DNA from: JACCZR01 sp963844805
Lineage (GTDB): Bacteria > Actinomycetota > Thermoleophilia > Solirubrobacterales > Thermoleophilaceae
Length of the DNA: 64,000 bases
NCBI GenBank assembly: GCA_963844805.1
Contig: CAWJPU010000013.1
Location: 1-64,000 of the forward strand
Reading direction: 5' to 3'
The notes beneath the pieces are model-generated. The model worked only from the letters and a program-made list of their open reading frames with translations. It was not told the DNA's origin and did no database searches. Position numbers and translations under genes: made by a program. Below, one piece after another: positions 16,857 through 26,501 of this stretch; positions within the stretch are counted from its first letter, which is position 1; the number at the start of each line of letters is the position of its first letter.

Positions 16857-18192
16857 CTAGATCGGGTACTGGCGCGAACCGCTCTGGACCGTGATCCAGC
16901 GCAGCTCGGTGAACTCCTCGATCGCGGCCTTGCCGCCGAAGCGACCGAAGCCGCTCGCCTTCACGCCGCCGAAGGGCATCTGAGGCTCGTCGTGCACCGT
17001 CGAGCCGTTGACGTGGCAAATCCCGCTCTCGATGCGGCGGGCGACGCTGAGCGCGGATGGCACGTCGGCGCCGAACACCGCCGCCGCCAGTCCGTACTCG
17101 GTGTCGTTGGCCAGGCGGACCGCGTCGTCGGGGCCGTCGGCCTCCAGCAGGCCCACCACGGGGCCGAACGACTCCTCGCCGTACAGGCGCATCTCGGCGG
17201 TCACGCCCTTGACCACCGTCGGCGGGAACAGCAGCCCGTCGGGCTCGCCGCCGGTCACCACCTCGGCGCCGTGGGAGACCGCGTCCTGGACCATCTCCGC
17301 CACACGCTGCGCGGAGTCGGCGCTGACCATCGGCCCGATCTGGGTCTCGGGGTCGCGCGGGTCGCCGACCTTCAAGGCGGCGGCTCGCTCGCCGAGCTTC
17401 TCGGCGAACGGGTCGAGCACCGAGCGGTCGGCCACCACCCGCTCGGTGGACATGCAGATCTGGCCCTGGTGCATGAACGCGCCGAACTTGGCGGCGGCCA
17501 CCGCCTCGTCCAGGTCGGCGTCGGGCAGCACGACCATCGGCGCCTTGCCGCCCAGCTCGAGCAGCACGCGCTTCAGGTGGCGCGCTGCTTTCTCGGCGAT
17601 CAGGCGCCCCACGCGCGTGGAGCCGGTGAAGTTGACCCGGCGGACCGCGGGGTGGGCGATCAGCTCGTCGACCACCTCGGCGGCCTCCTCGGGCTCGTGG
17701 GTGACGAGGTTGATCACCCCTTCCGCCGCGCCGGCGTCCTGGATGGCCCGCACGATCTCTCCGTGCGTGCGCGGGCAGACCTCCGAGGCCTTGAACACCA
17801 CCGTGTTGCCGCACGCCAGGGGGGCCGCAACGGCGCGCGTGCCCAGGATCACGGGCGCGTTCCACGGCGCGATGCCCAGCACCACCCCGGCTGGCTGGCG
17901 CACGCCCATCGCCGTGAGGCCGGGCACGTTGGAGGGGATCACCTCGCCGGTGACCGACGGTGGTCAGCGCGGCGGCCTCCTCCAGCATCCCGGCGGCCAG
18001 GCTCACGTTGAACATGCCCCAGCCGAAGGTGCCGTTGGTCTCGTCGGTGACGATCCCGGCGATGTCCTCGCTGCGCTCGCGCAGGATTCCCGCCGCCGTG
18101 TTCAGCAGCTCACGCCGCGCTGCCGGCGGGCTGTTGGACCACTCCTCGAAGGCCCGGCCCGCTGCATCGGCTGCCTCCGCTGCCTCGCTCAT
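16857..18192 (-). CDS. Aldehyde dehydrogenase, aromatic-aldehyde type (frameshift, short N-terminus)
   Basis: NAD(P)-dependent aldehyde dehydrogenase. The catalytic Cys is in FMHQGQICMST, the general base Glu in LLELGGKAPMVVL, and the cofactor motif in VNFTGSTRVGR; PWNAPVILGTRAVAAPL is typical of the vanillin/salicylaldehyde/benzaldehyde group. A single extra base near 17957 splits the gene; removing it gives 444 residues. The ATG at 18192 overlaps the methyltransferase stop as ATGA, so translation is coupled. Compared with the usual 475-485 residues the first strand pair is missing. The likely role is to oxidise aromatic aldehydes to acids entering the pob/pca route; this is inference. Confidence 0.87.
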
Positions 18193-19296
18193 CCCCACAC
18201 CTCCTCGGCCGTCTCCACGATCAGCCTCAGCTTGTCGACCTCCTGCTCATAGGACACGACGTTGCCCTCCAGGGTGGAGGAGAACCCGCACTGCGGCGAC
18301 AGGCACAGCTGGTCGACGTCCACGTGCTGCGAAGCCTCCTCGATCCGGCGCTTGAGCGTGTCCTTGCCCTCCAGCTCGCCGCGCTTGGTGGTGACCAGCC
18401 CGAGCACGACCAGCTTGTCCTTCGGCACGAAGCGCAGCGGCTCGAATCCGCCGGAGCGGTCGTCGTCGTATTCGAGGAAGAAGCCGTCGACGCCGAGGCC
18501 GGTGAACAGCGCCTCGGCCACGAAGTCGTAGCCGCCCTCGGCGGCCCACGAGGAGCGGAAGTTGCCGCGGCACATGTGTGTCGTGACGGTCATGCCTCGG
18601 GCCGCCCGGCGAGCGCCTCGTTGAGGTGCTTGATGTAGCTCTCGTGCAGGTGCTCGGCGTCCTCGCCGCGCGAGGCCATCTGCTCGCGCTGCTTGGGGTC
18701 GTTGAGGTAGGCCAGGCTGGTGTCGTCGAGCTGGAGGTAGGTGCAGCCCAGGTCGGCCATGCGCCGGATCTCGTCGGAGTAGGCGGCGGTGAGGTCGGGC
18801 CAGAAGGCGTCCTGGTCGGCGTACACGTCGGGGTCGATGGCCGCCGCTCCGCCGCGGTAGTGGACCATGCTCGGCGACGGGATCGTCTGCTTGGGCACCG
18901 CGGTGGTGACGGTGTCGGCCAGGAAGCGGAAGTCCTCCCCGAAGATCGTGTCCGAGACGCCGAGCTTGCCGTCGACCTTCAGCGCGGCGGACGTGAACTC
19001 GATCTCGCCGTCCGGGTTGCGCATCTTGACCGTGAGCTCCTCGTCGGCCTTGTTGATGCCGTCGAGCTCGTAGATGAAGTCCATGTGCCAGGAGGCGCGG
19101 CGGAACTCGCCGTCGGTCGCCGACTGCAGGCCGACCTCCTCCTGCATGCGGACGACGTCGCGGATGGCCTCGTCCTCGATGGCGCGCAGCTCGTCGGCGG
19201 CGGCGTCCCGTCGGCGCGCGCCTCGAGCAGGTGCTCCGGCCTCAGGAGGCTGCCGACGTGGTCGGCTCGGAAGGGGGGCTTGTCGCGGTGGGACAT
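18189..19296 (-). CDS. Cobalamin-independent methionine synthase-like protein (MetE C-terminal domain family, two frameshifts)
   Basis: Stand-alone MetE C-terminal-type (YxjG/YxjH-like) barrel, which uses Zn to move a methyl group to a thiol. The start MSHRDKPPFRADHVGSLLRP is diagnostic, as are TDGEFRRASWHMDF, YLQLDDTSLAYLND and the C-terminal MCRGNFRSSW region carrying the zinc Cys, with CLSPQCGFSS giving the second. The frame breaks near 19205 and at 18590, where the stop of one piece overlaps the ATG of the next; one added base at each restores 369 residues. The methyl donor could be methyl-folate or another compound. Downstream it is coupled to the aldehyde dehydrogenase. Confidence 0.83.
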
Positions 19297-19312
19297 GCCC
19301 TTGATGTACCCC

Positions 19313-22300
19313 TCAGGCGCCGGGCCGACTCGCCGCCGCGAGCGTGCGCTCGGGCGGCCACGAGCAGAGCGCCGGCTGGCCCGGACAGCCCGCGCAGAGC
19401 TCCAGGTGGGGCTCGTCGCTGGGCAGGAAGCGGCTGTCCACCACGCCGCCCGCGAGCTCGAGCAGGCGGCGCTCGAGCTCGGGCGCCGTCGGCGGCCTCC
19501 CAGGTGACCGAGGCCGGCTCGCCGGGGCGCTCGAGGAACTGGTGCACCACCTCCACCCGCGCCGGCCCCCTCGCGCAGCGCGGCGAGGGCGTAGACCAGG
19601 CGCTGGGTGGCGTAGTCGCGCTCGGCCATCTCCGCCGGCCGGGCGTCGGGCTCGAGCCGGTCGCTCTTGTAGTCCACGATCAGCGTGCGGTCGTCCTCGA
19701 GCGCGTACACGTCCACGAACCCGTTGACGAGCAGGCTGCGACCGCCGGCGTGCGCGGGCTCCAGGGTGAAGCAGAACGGCAGCTCGGCCCGCACCCGGCG
19801 CGCCGCCGCCAGGCGACCGCGCAGCTCGGAGTCCCAGAACCGCTCGACCATGTCGCGCAGGTCGGCCACGTCGGCCTCGCGCACCGGCTCCCCGTGCTGC
19901 TCGATCAGCGCCTCCACGTCGCGCTGCGTGGGCAGCGGCCCGCGCCGCATGTCGAGCCGCTCCAGCAGCTGGTGGACCAGGTTGCCGCGCAGGAGCGGCG
20001 CCAGCGCGTCGAGCGGCTCGGCCTCGGGGACGGCGGTGTCCGAGGAGGGCAGCCGCAGCGCTCGCTCGAGGTAGAAGCGGTAGCCGCAGCGGCGGTAGCT
20101 CTCCAGGCTCGAGTAGCTGAGCCGCGCGACCGGCAGGGCCCGCGGGGCCGCCATCATCCCCAGCTCCAGCGACGGCGTCTCGCCCGCGGGCTCGGGCTCC
20201 GGCTCGGGGCGGGTGGGCATGCGGTCGGAGGGCGGCAGCAGCTCGTCGAGGGTGCCGGGGTCCAGGCGCTCCCAGCGCACCGGCACGTCGCGGCCGTCGT
20301 AGCTCTCCACCCCCACCCCGCGCGCGCCGTCGGCGGGGAGACCGGGCACGAGGTGGCGCCACATCCAGCGCAGCGGCTCGGTCAGGGCCTCGGGCTCCTT
20401 GCGCTTCTCGAGGTCGGTGGCGCCGCTGAGCACCAGGTGCTCGCGCGCGCGGGTGAGGGCGACGTACATGATCCGCCGCTCCTCCTGCTCGTCGTCCTCG
20501 TTCTGCTGGGCCTTGACCGCGTCGAGGGTCTCGCTGCGCACGGCGTCGGCTCCCAGCGAGGCCAGGCGCAGCCCGACGCGCCCGTCGCGCGAGATCTGGA
20601 GCGGCCCGTTCTCCTCGCGGCCCTCCTTGCCGAGGTCGGCGACGAACACCACCGGGAACTCCAGGCCCTTGGCGCGATGGATGGTCATCAACCGCACGCG
20701 CTGGAGCTCCTCGGCCTCCAGCGGCGCCTCGCCCTCGCGCGACTGGATCAGGTCGCGCTCGGCGACGAAGTCGATGAAGCGGCGCAGGTCGCGGCCCTCG
20801 TCGGCCTCGAACTCGCGGGCCATCCGCATCAGCTTGCGGACGTTGGCCATCCGCCGGTCGCCCGCGGGGCGGGCCAGTACGTGCTTGTCGTAGCCCGTGC
20901 GCGTGACCGCCCGGTCGATCAGCCGCTCCAGCGACACGCGCGGCGCGGCGGCGCGCTCCTCGGCGAACGTGCGGGCGAAGCCGCGCAGCCGCCGCTCGTC
21001 GCCGTCGGGCATGCCCTCGAACAGCCCTTCAGGGGGGTCCTGGAGCGCCCACCAGGGGTCGCGCCCCGCCCTGTCGGCGCGCAGGGCGAGCAGCGCCACG
21101 CCGTCGAGCGAGACGCCCACCAGCGGCGAGGCCAGCACCGACAGCAGCGACAGCTCGTCGCGCGGGTTGGCCAGGGCGGCGAGCCAGTTGCGCAGGTCGC
21201 CCACCTGCTGCTGGCTCCAGTAGCCACGGCCGCCGACCACGTGCGTGGGGATGCCCCGCTCCTCCAGCGCTCGCTCGTAGAGGGTCATGTGCGTGGTGGC
21301 GCGCAGCAGCACCACGATGTCGCCCCACCCGTGCTCGCCCTCGCGCGCGACCTCCTCCAGCCGTCGCGCGAGCAGCCGCGCCTCCGCCGCGCGCCACGGG
21401 GTCGCCGAGCGCAGGGAGCGGCCGAACGGGCGCCTCGTCCTCGCCGAAGCGCGCGTCCCAGCGCCGCTTCTCGCGGTCGGTGACCAGCAGCTCGATGCGA
21501 GGCTCGGGCGCGGCGCCGCCGTTGCGCCCGGCGCGCAGCGGCTCGAACTCCTCCCCCCACAGGCGCGAGAAGGCGAGGTCGATCCCGTCGAGCACCTCCG
21601 GGCGGCTGCGGAAGTTGACGGTGACGCTCTGGGCTCGCCCCTCGGCGTCGGCCGCTGCGTGGTGGCCGGTGAACACCTCGACGTCGGCGTTGCGGAACCC
21701 ATAGATCGACTGGCGCTCGTCGCCGACGCGGAACAGGTTGCCGCGGTCGAGCTGCGCCAGCAGCTCGTTCTGCAGCGGGTTGACGTCCTGGAACTCGTCG
21801 ACCAGCACGTGGTCGAAGCGCTCGGCGTAGGACAGCCGGATGCCCTCGTTGCCCTCCAGCAGATCGCGTGTGATCAGCTCGAGGTCCTCGAAGTCCAGGC
21901 CGGAGCGCTCGCGCTTGAGGCGCTCGAGGTGGGTGCCGTAGCCCTCCACCAGCGCCGCGAGCAGCTCCTGGGTGCGGCGCTCGTCGCGGGCCATGACGAT
22001 GCTGCGGTAGGCGGAGAGCGCCTCCAGGTACTCGGCGCACGGGCCCGACTGCAGCGCCTTGACCCGGCCCGGCTTGAACTCCAGGCCGCCCAGCGCGCCC
22101 AGCTCGGGCAGCGCGCCGGCGGCGGTCGCGTCCCGGCAGCGCTCCAGCTTCTCGAGGGCGCCGTCGACCATCTTCCCGCCGGCGGACGGCTCGAGGTCCG
22201 CGGCCGCGGCCAGCGCCGCGGCCGCCAGGCGTGCGGCTTCGGCCTTCCCGTCCGGCGGCTCGGGCGGCAGCTCCATGCGCGGGTGGCGGACCCCGCGGCT

Positions 22301-22809
22301 GCGTTGCCAGGAGAACGCGGTGCGCACCATGTCGCGCAGGCGGTCGGGCGTGTAGGAGGCCACCTGCTCCAGGTGGTCGCCGGCGGCCTCGCGCAGGAGG
22401 TCGTCGATCGCGCGGTCGAAGGCGTCGAGGCCCAGGCGCTCGGACTCGAGCTCGTCCAGAACGCGGTACTCGGGGTCGATCCCGGCGCTGAGCGCGTGGG
22501 TGCGCAGCACGCGGGCGCAGAAGCCGGTGGATGGTGGAGATCCAGGCTCCCTCGGCGGCGCGGGCCTCGTCGCGCATCCCGAGCTCGACCAGCCGCGTCG
22601 CGGACTCGCTCCTTCATCTCGGCCGCCGCCTTCTCGGTGAAGGTGATGGCGAGGATCCGCTCGACCTCGACGTCGTCCTCGCGCACGGCCTCCACGAAGC
22701 GCTCCACGAGCACCGAGGTCTTGCCGGTGCCCGCGCCGGCGCGCACCAGCAGCGAAGCGTCACGGCGCTCGATCGCGGCCCGCTGCTCGGGGGTGAACTC
22801 CGGCGCCAT
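19313..22809 (-). CDS. addA: AddA-like UvrD-family helicase-nuclease (about five frameshifts)
   Basis: Superfamily 1 helicase with a C-terminal RecB-type nuclease, expected to resect double-strand breaks with the AddB-like partner upstream. Order: Walker A GAGTGKTSVLVERF, ITFTEKAAAEMKERV, VLVDEFQDVNPLQ, GDERQSIYGFRNAD, VRLMTIHRAKGLEFPVVF, MYVALTRAREHLVLSG, then the nuclease strand LIVDYKSD and a Cys-containing tail (LELCAGCPGQPALC). The frame changes near 22600, 22527, 21440, 19565 and 19497. The repaired protein is about 1165 residues. The ATG overlaps the AddB stop. AdnA/AdnB of mycobacteria are the alternative family; the gene pair order fits addB-addA better. Confidence 0.85.
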
Positions 22810-25709
22810 CAGTCCTCCGACCGGCAGATCGACGGGTAGGAGCAGGTGCCGTCGTAGGCGCAGTGGTCGGGGTCGCAGCCGAGCTCGCCGGCCCGCAGCC
22901 GCCGCGCCGTCTCCAGGATGCGCTCGCGTGCGCCGGCCAGGGCCTCCTCGAACTCGGCGGGCGGCAGGCGGTCGTTCCTGGCGTAGATCGAACCGACCTC
23001 GTCCACGTCCGCCGACACCAGCCCCCGCGGAGCACGCTTGTTGGACCCCAGCGGCTCGTACACGCCGCCGATCGGCTCCAGCCCCAGGGTCTGACGCGCG
23101 GCCAGCATGTAGAGCGCCGCCTGGAAGCGGTTCTCGGGCTCCCAGCTGGCCACCTTGTAGGAGTCCGCCCGCTTCGAGGTCTTGTAGTCGCGGACCAGCG
23201 CGTAGCCGTTCCAGACGTCAACGCGGTCGATCGTGCCGCGCACCTCGACGCCCTCCCCGACCTCGACCGGGTCGTCGAAGCCGAAGCGGTGCTCGAGGTA
23301 CTCGGGCTCGAACCGGCTGTCGGACTCGGCCTCCCAGCGCAGGAAGCGCAACAGGTCGAACTCCAGCTTGCGCACCGCCGCGCGGACGCGCGTCTGGTTG
23401 GGCGACAGGCGGAACTCGCCGCGGTTCTCGTCGAGCTTGGCGAGCAGGATGCGCTCGGCCCCCGGCAGCGTCTCCGGCGTCACCCGCCGGCTCCCCGTCT
23501 CCTCGGCCAGCGCGCCGAAGGTCTGCTCCAGCACGCGGTGCGCGTAGGCGCCGCGCACCATCTGCTCGGGATCGGGCTCCAGCGCCTCGGGGCTCAGCAG
23601 GCTGTCCACCAGCCACTTCACCGGGCAGTCGGCGTAGCGCTCCAGCGCGCTCGCCGACAGGGGCCCGCGCGAGGACAGCAGCTCCAGCAGGGCGTCGGCG
23701 GTGAGCGCGGGAGCCTCGGCGTCGTCGACGCGCGGGCCCCGGGCGGCCAGCGAGCGCTCGAGCTCCACCGCCGTCGGCGCCTCGTCCGGCGCCCAGGTGA
23801 CCTCGGACAGCGAGCGCCGGCGCTCGGGCAGCTCGGTGAACAGCTCGGCGGCGTCGGCGACGAAGAACGAGCGCGCCTGCGGGTCGCCCTCCTCGTCGCA
23901 GTAGCGCGAGCTCAGCACCAGCCGCCGCTCGGCGCGCGAGGCGCAGACGTAGAACAGGTAGCGCTCGCGCTGCAACTGGTCCTCGCGCAGCGGCAGCAGC
24001 AGACCGCTCGCCTTGGCCAGCGCCCGGCGGTCCTCGTCGGGCAGGAAGGGCTCGGGCGCGCCCGCCTTGGGGAACTCGCCCTCCTGCAGGCCGCACACGA
24101 ACACCGCCTCGAACCGCCGCGCGCGGGCGTCCTCGGGCTTTGTCACCTGCACCCGGTCGGGCGCGGGCTCCTCGCCGGTGCCCACCGCGAGCTCTGACAA
24201 GCGGTCGTGGATGCGGCGTGCGCTCAGCGAGACCTTCGAATCGGCGCTCAGGACCGCGTGCAGCTCGCGCAGCGCCTTGTGCCCCGCCCGGTAGGCCCGC
24301 GCGTCGTCGAGCTCGGGGCCGGTGAGCAGCGGTGCCCGGCGCTTGTGCGGCGCAGCGAACAGGCGCCCGAGCTCCTGGTCGAGGGCGTCGAGCAGCGCGC
24401 CCGACTCCCGGGCCCCGGCCAAGCGGTCGATCTCCTCCAGCGCCCAGCGCTTCTCCTCCCACACCGCGCGCGCAGCTGCGGCGCTGTCGTCGCCGCTCTG
24501 GCGCACCACGGCCTCGAGGTCGTCGGCCAGGTGGGGCTCGCGCAGCTTGCCCGGCGTGCGCAGCCAGGTCAGCAGGTCATCGGCCGAGCCCTCCAGCAGC
24601 GCGCACCGCAGCAGTGCCAGCAGGCCGCGGCCTACCGCGGTCTGGCGCAGCGGCACCGCCCGGTCGATCGAGAACGGGATCTCGTAGGCCTCGAAGACCT
24701 GCTCCACCAGCGACGCGTAGTGGCCGGGGTCGCGGAACACCACCGCCACGTCGCCGGGGGGCGCGCCCCCGCGCAGCAGTCCCAGCACCTCCGCACCCAC
24801 CAGCTCGACCTCGGCCCGCTCGCCGCCGGCCGAGTGGACGCGCACCGCCTCGCCAGGGTCGACCCGCTCGGGCTCGTCGGCGGCGAACAGGCCGCGCTCC
24901 AGATGGTGCAGGGCCGCCCGCGAGCCGGGGGTGTAGTGGTCGTCGAGGGGATCAAGCTGGACCTCCTCGTCCGCCAGCTCGAGCAGCCGCCCGTGGCTCT
25001 CGGCCACGGCCTTGAACGCCTCCCGCCCCGCCTCGAACGGAAGCGAGACGACAACGTCGGCGCCGCAGCGCCCCGACAGGGTCTCGAGCGCGTCGAGCTG
25101 GAGCGGGTCGAAGTCGTCGAAGCCGTAGACGAACACCGGCGTGCCGCGCCAGCGCATCGGGTTCTCGCGGAGCTCGTTGAGCGCACGCCAGGCGAACAGG
25201 TCCTCGTCCACCAGCCCCGCAGCGTCCAGGCCCTCGCGGTAGCGCCGGTAGACCGTCGCCACCTCGTCGGCGTAGGCGCGGCGCGGGCCGTCACCGGCCC
25301 AGCGCCGAATGGCCTCGGTGAAGCGCGCGGGCTCGACCATCGAGCGCTCCAGCTCGGTCGCGAACCGCAGCGCCGCGCGCGCAAAGCCCGGCTGGGCCGC
25401 GCTCGCCGCGAGCACCTCGAGGTCCGAGCGCCTCACCGCCTCCTCGGCGATCAGCTCGCATTGCACCTCCGACGCCACGCGGCCGGACAGGCCGACGCGG
25501 TGGGCGATCAGCTGGAGCAGCCAATCGAACGCCACCACCTCGGCGCCGAAGATCGCCCCGCGCTCGGCGAGCTCGCGCTGGGCGTGCTCGACGTCCTTGG
25601 CCGTGGGGACCACCAGCACGGGCTCCTCGGCCAAGCGGTCCCGCAACCCGCCCAGCACCTCGCCCGCCTTGGCGGCGTTGGCGGGACCGGTGACGAGCTT
25701 CAGCGACAT
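22809..25709 (-). CDS. addB: AddB-like subunit with PD-(D/E)XK nuclease and Fe-S cluster
   Basis: Intact 966-residue partner of the helicase above. An inactivated helicase-like region (VLVVPTAKDVEHAQ in place of a Walker motif; FVYGFDDFDPLQLDAL; EAVFVCGLQEGEFPKAG) is followed by a RecB-family nuclease domain with the catalytic strand YALVRDYKTSKR. Fe-S cluster Cys are the early one in RYADCPVKWLVD and the C-terminal set in CDPDHCAYDGTCSYPSIC. This matches AddB, where the cluster pins the nuclease domain. ATG 25709; its stop shares one base with the addA start. Loss of the Walker A motif suggests a structural and Chi-scanning role, from family knowledge. Confidence 0.9.
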   Translation of the reverse strand: MSLKLVTGPANAAKAGEVLGGLRDRLAEEPVLVVPTAKDVEHAQRELAERGAIFGAEVVAFDWLLQLIAHRVGLSGRVASEVQCELIAEEAVRRSDLEVLAASAAQPGFARAALRFATELERSMVEPARFTEAIRRWAGDGPRRAYADEVATVYRRYREGLDAAGLVDEDLFAWRALNELRENPMRWRGTPVFVYGFDDFDPLQLDALETLSGRCGADVVVSLPFEAGREAFKAVAESHGRLLELADEEVQLDPLDDHYTPGSRAALHHLERGLFAADEPERVDPGEAVRVHSAGGERAEVELVGAEVLGLLRGGAPPGDVAVVFRDPGHYASLVEQVFEAYEIPFSIDRAVPLRQTAVGRGLLALLRCALLEGSADDLLTWLRTPGKLREPHLADDLEAVVRQSGDDSAAAARAVWEEKRWALEEIDRLAGARESGALLDALDQELGRLFAAPHKRRAPLLTGPELDDARAYRAGHKALRELHAVLSADSKVSLSARRIHDRLSELAVGTGEEPAPDRVQVTKPEDARARRFEAVFVCGLQEGEFPKAGAPEPFLPDEDRRALAKASGLLLPLREDQLQRERYLFYVCASRAERRLVLSSRYCDEEGDPQARSFFVADAAELFTELPERRRSLSEVTWAPDEAPTAVELERSLAARGPRVDDAEAPALTADALLELLSSRGPLSASALERYADCPVKWLVDSLLSPEALEPDPEQMVRGAYAHRVLEQTFGALAEETGSRRVTPETLPGAERILLAKLDENRGEFRLSPNQTRVRAAVRKLEFDLLRFLRWEAESDSRFEPEYLEHRFGFDDPVEVGEGVEVRGTIDRVDVWNGYALVRDYKTSKRADSYKVASWEPENRFQAALYMLAARQTLGLEPIGGVYEPLGSNKRAPRGLVSADVDEVGSIYARNDRLPPAEFEEALAGARERILETARRLRAGELGCDPDHCAYDGTCSYPSICRSED

Positions 25710-25780
25710 CGGCCCAAGGTGTACTGCGAGGTCACGACGTCAAGGTCGTGCTGGTGCCGAGGCACCTGACGCCGCGCCCG
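25710..25780. promoter_or_regulatory. Upstream region of addB with short palindrome
   Basis: The 71-bp stretch holds a perfect GGTGCC-GA-GGCACC palindrome and, on the minus strand, TTGACG (25738-25743) followed by AT-poor sequence and TACACC. It is the only upstream region for addBA. I see no GAAC-N4-GTTC SOS box, so the palindrome is a candidate operator of unknown use. Confidence 0.3.
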
Positions 25781-25834
25781 CTAGCGCCGGAGCGCAGGCC
25801 GATCGTCGTTCGGCCGAGCACCGCCGCTCGATCC
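25781..25834 (+). repeat. Hairpin repeat element, copy 3
   Basis: A 54-bp element starting CTAGCGCCGGAGCGCAGGCC and ending CCGCCGCTCGATCC. GGCCGA and TCGGCC pair around a 7-nt loop, with GAGCG/CGCTC as outer arms. It is identical to copy 4, which follows after 2 bp as a direct repeat. It lies in the gap before addB. Confidence 0.85.
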
Positions 25835-25836
25835 GC

Positions 25837-25890
25837 CTAGCGCCGGAGCGCAGGCCGATCGTCGTTCGGCCGAGCACCGCCGCTCGATCC
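25837..25890 (+). repeat. Hairpin repeat element, copy 4 (inside a reading frame)
   Basis: A 54-bp direct duplicate of copy 3. On the minus strand it is read in frame as the last residues of the adjacent hypothetical protein (SSGGARPNDDRPALRR) and its CTAG supplies the stop codon. Confidence 0.85.
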
Positions 25891-26475
25891 GGTCAAGGCT
25901 TCGGCGAACCGCGCCGCCGGCAGCATCACCGGCGTCTCCTGGCGCTCCCAGCCGTGGCCGGGGCGCTCGATCCAGCGGGCTATCCGCACCCGGCCGGCCT
26001 CCAGCCGCTCCACTCGCAGCTCCTCCCAGAAGTCCCCCGAGCGCCCGCGGCTCACGCCCTTCCCCTCCTCGGCGGCCACCGCCTCCGACAGCTTCTCGGC
26101 GTCGGCTCCGCTGACCACGCCCTGCTCGATCGCGCGGTCGACCAGTCCGGGCAGGTCGCCCCCCTCCATCACGGGGGCCCGGCGGCGCAGCCGGCCACCC
26201 GCCAGCGACCACTCGGCCAGGCGCAGGCCGCCGGGTACCCGCTCCAGGCGCACCTCGTAGCGGCCGACGTCGTCGTCCTGGTAGGGACCCGCGGCGCCGT
26301 AGTGCCCGCTGACCGTGCGCGCCTCAACCGCCGGCTTCTTCGCCTTCCCCGCCGCCCGCTTGCGGGCCGGCGCCGGGCGCGCCGCGGCGGCCGGCAGCTC
26401 CTCCTTGGAGCAGATCGGGCAGTCCGCCGTGTAGCGGTTGTGGCGGCAGAAGAGGGACACGCGGGCGGCCGACAT
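25837..26475 (-). CDS. Hypothetical protein with N-terminal zinc-knuckle
   Basis: A 212-residue protein I do not recognise. It starts MSAARVSLFCRHNRYTADCP with a Cys-His-Cys-Cys cluster (C10, H12, C19, C22) that looks like a small zinc site, followed by a basic Ala/Lys linker. The rest is a two-part domain with repeated strand patterns (YEVRLERVPGGLRLAEW; LRVERLEAGRVRIARW). These two halves resemble each other, suggesting an internal duplication. The final 17 residues come from a hairpin repeat, so the natural C-terminus was probably near LPAARFAEAL. ATG 26475 is preferred over 26490 because it leaves room for the divergent promoter. Confidence 0.6.
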   Translation of the reverse strand: MSAARVSLFCRHNRYTADCPICSKEELPAAAARPAPARKRAAGKAKKPAVEARTVSGHYGAAGPYQDDDVGRYEVRLERVPGGLRLAEWSLAGGRLRRRAPVMEGGDLPGLVDRAIEQGVVSGADAEKLSEAVAAEEGKGVSRGRSGDFWEELRVERLEAGRVRIARWIERPGHGWERQETPVMLPAARFAEALTGSSGGARPNDDRPALRR

Positions 26476-26501
26476 TATCCGGGTTGCCAAGATTCGCCGC
26501 C

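Noticed and set aside
18189..19147. The methyltransferase as two separate, naturally split proteins
   Set aside because: The pieces meet within a conserved run (GRPE to MTVTTHMCRGNF) and one added base makes a full-length family member.
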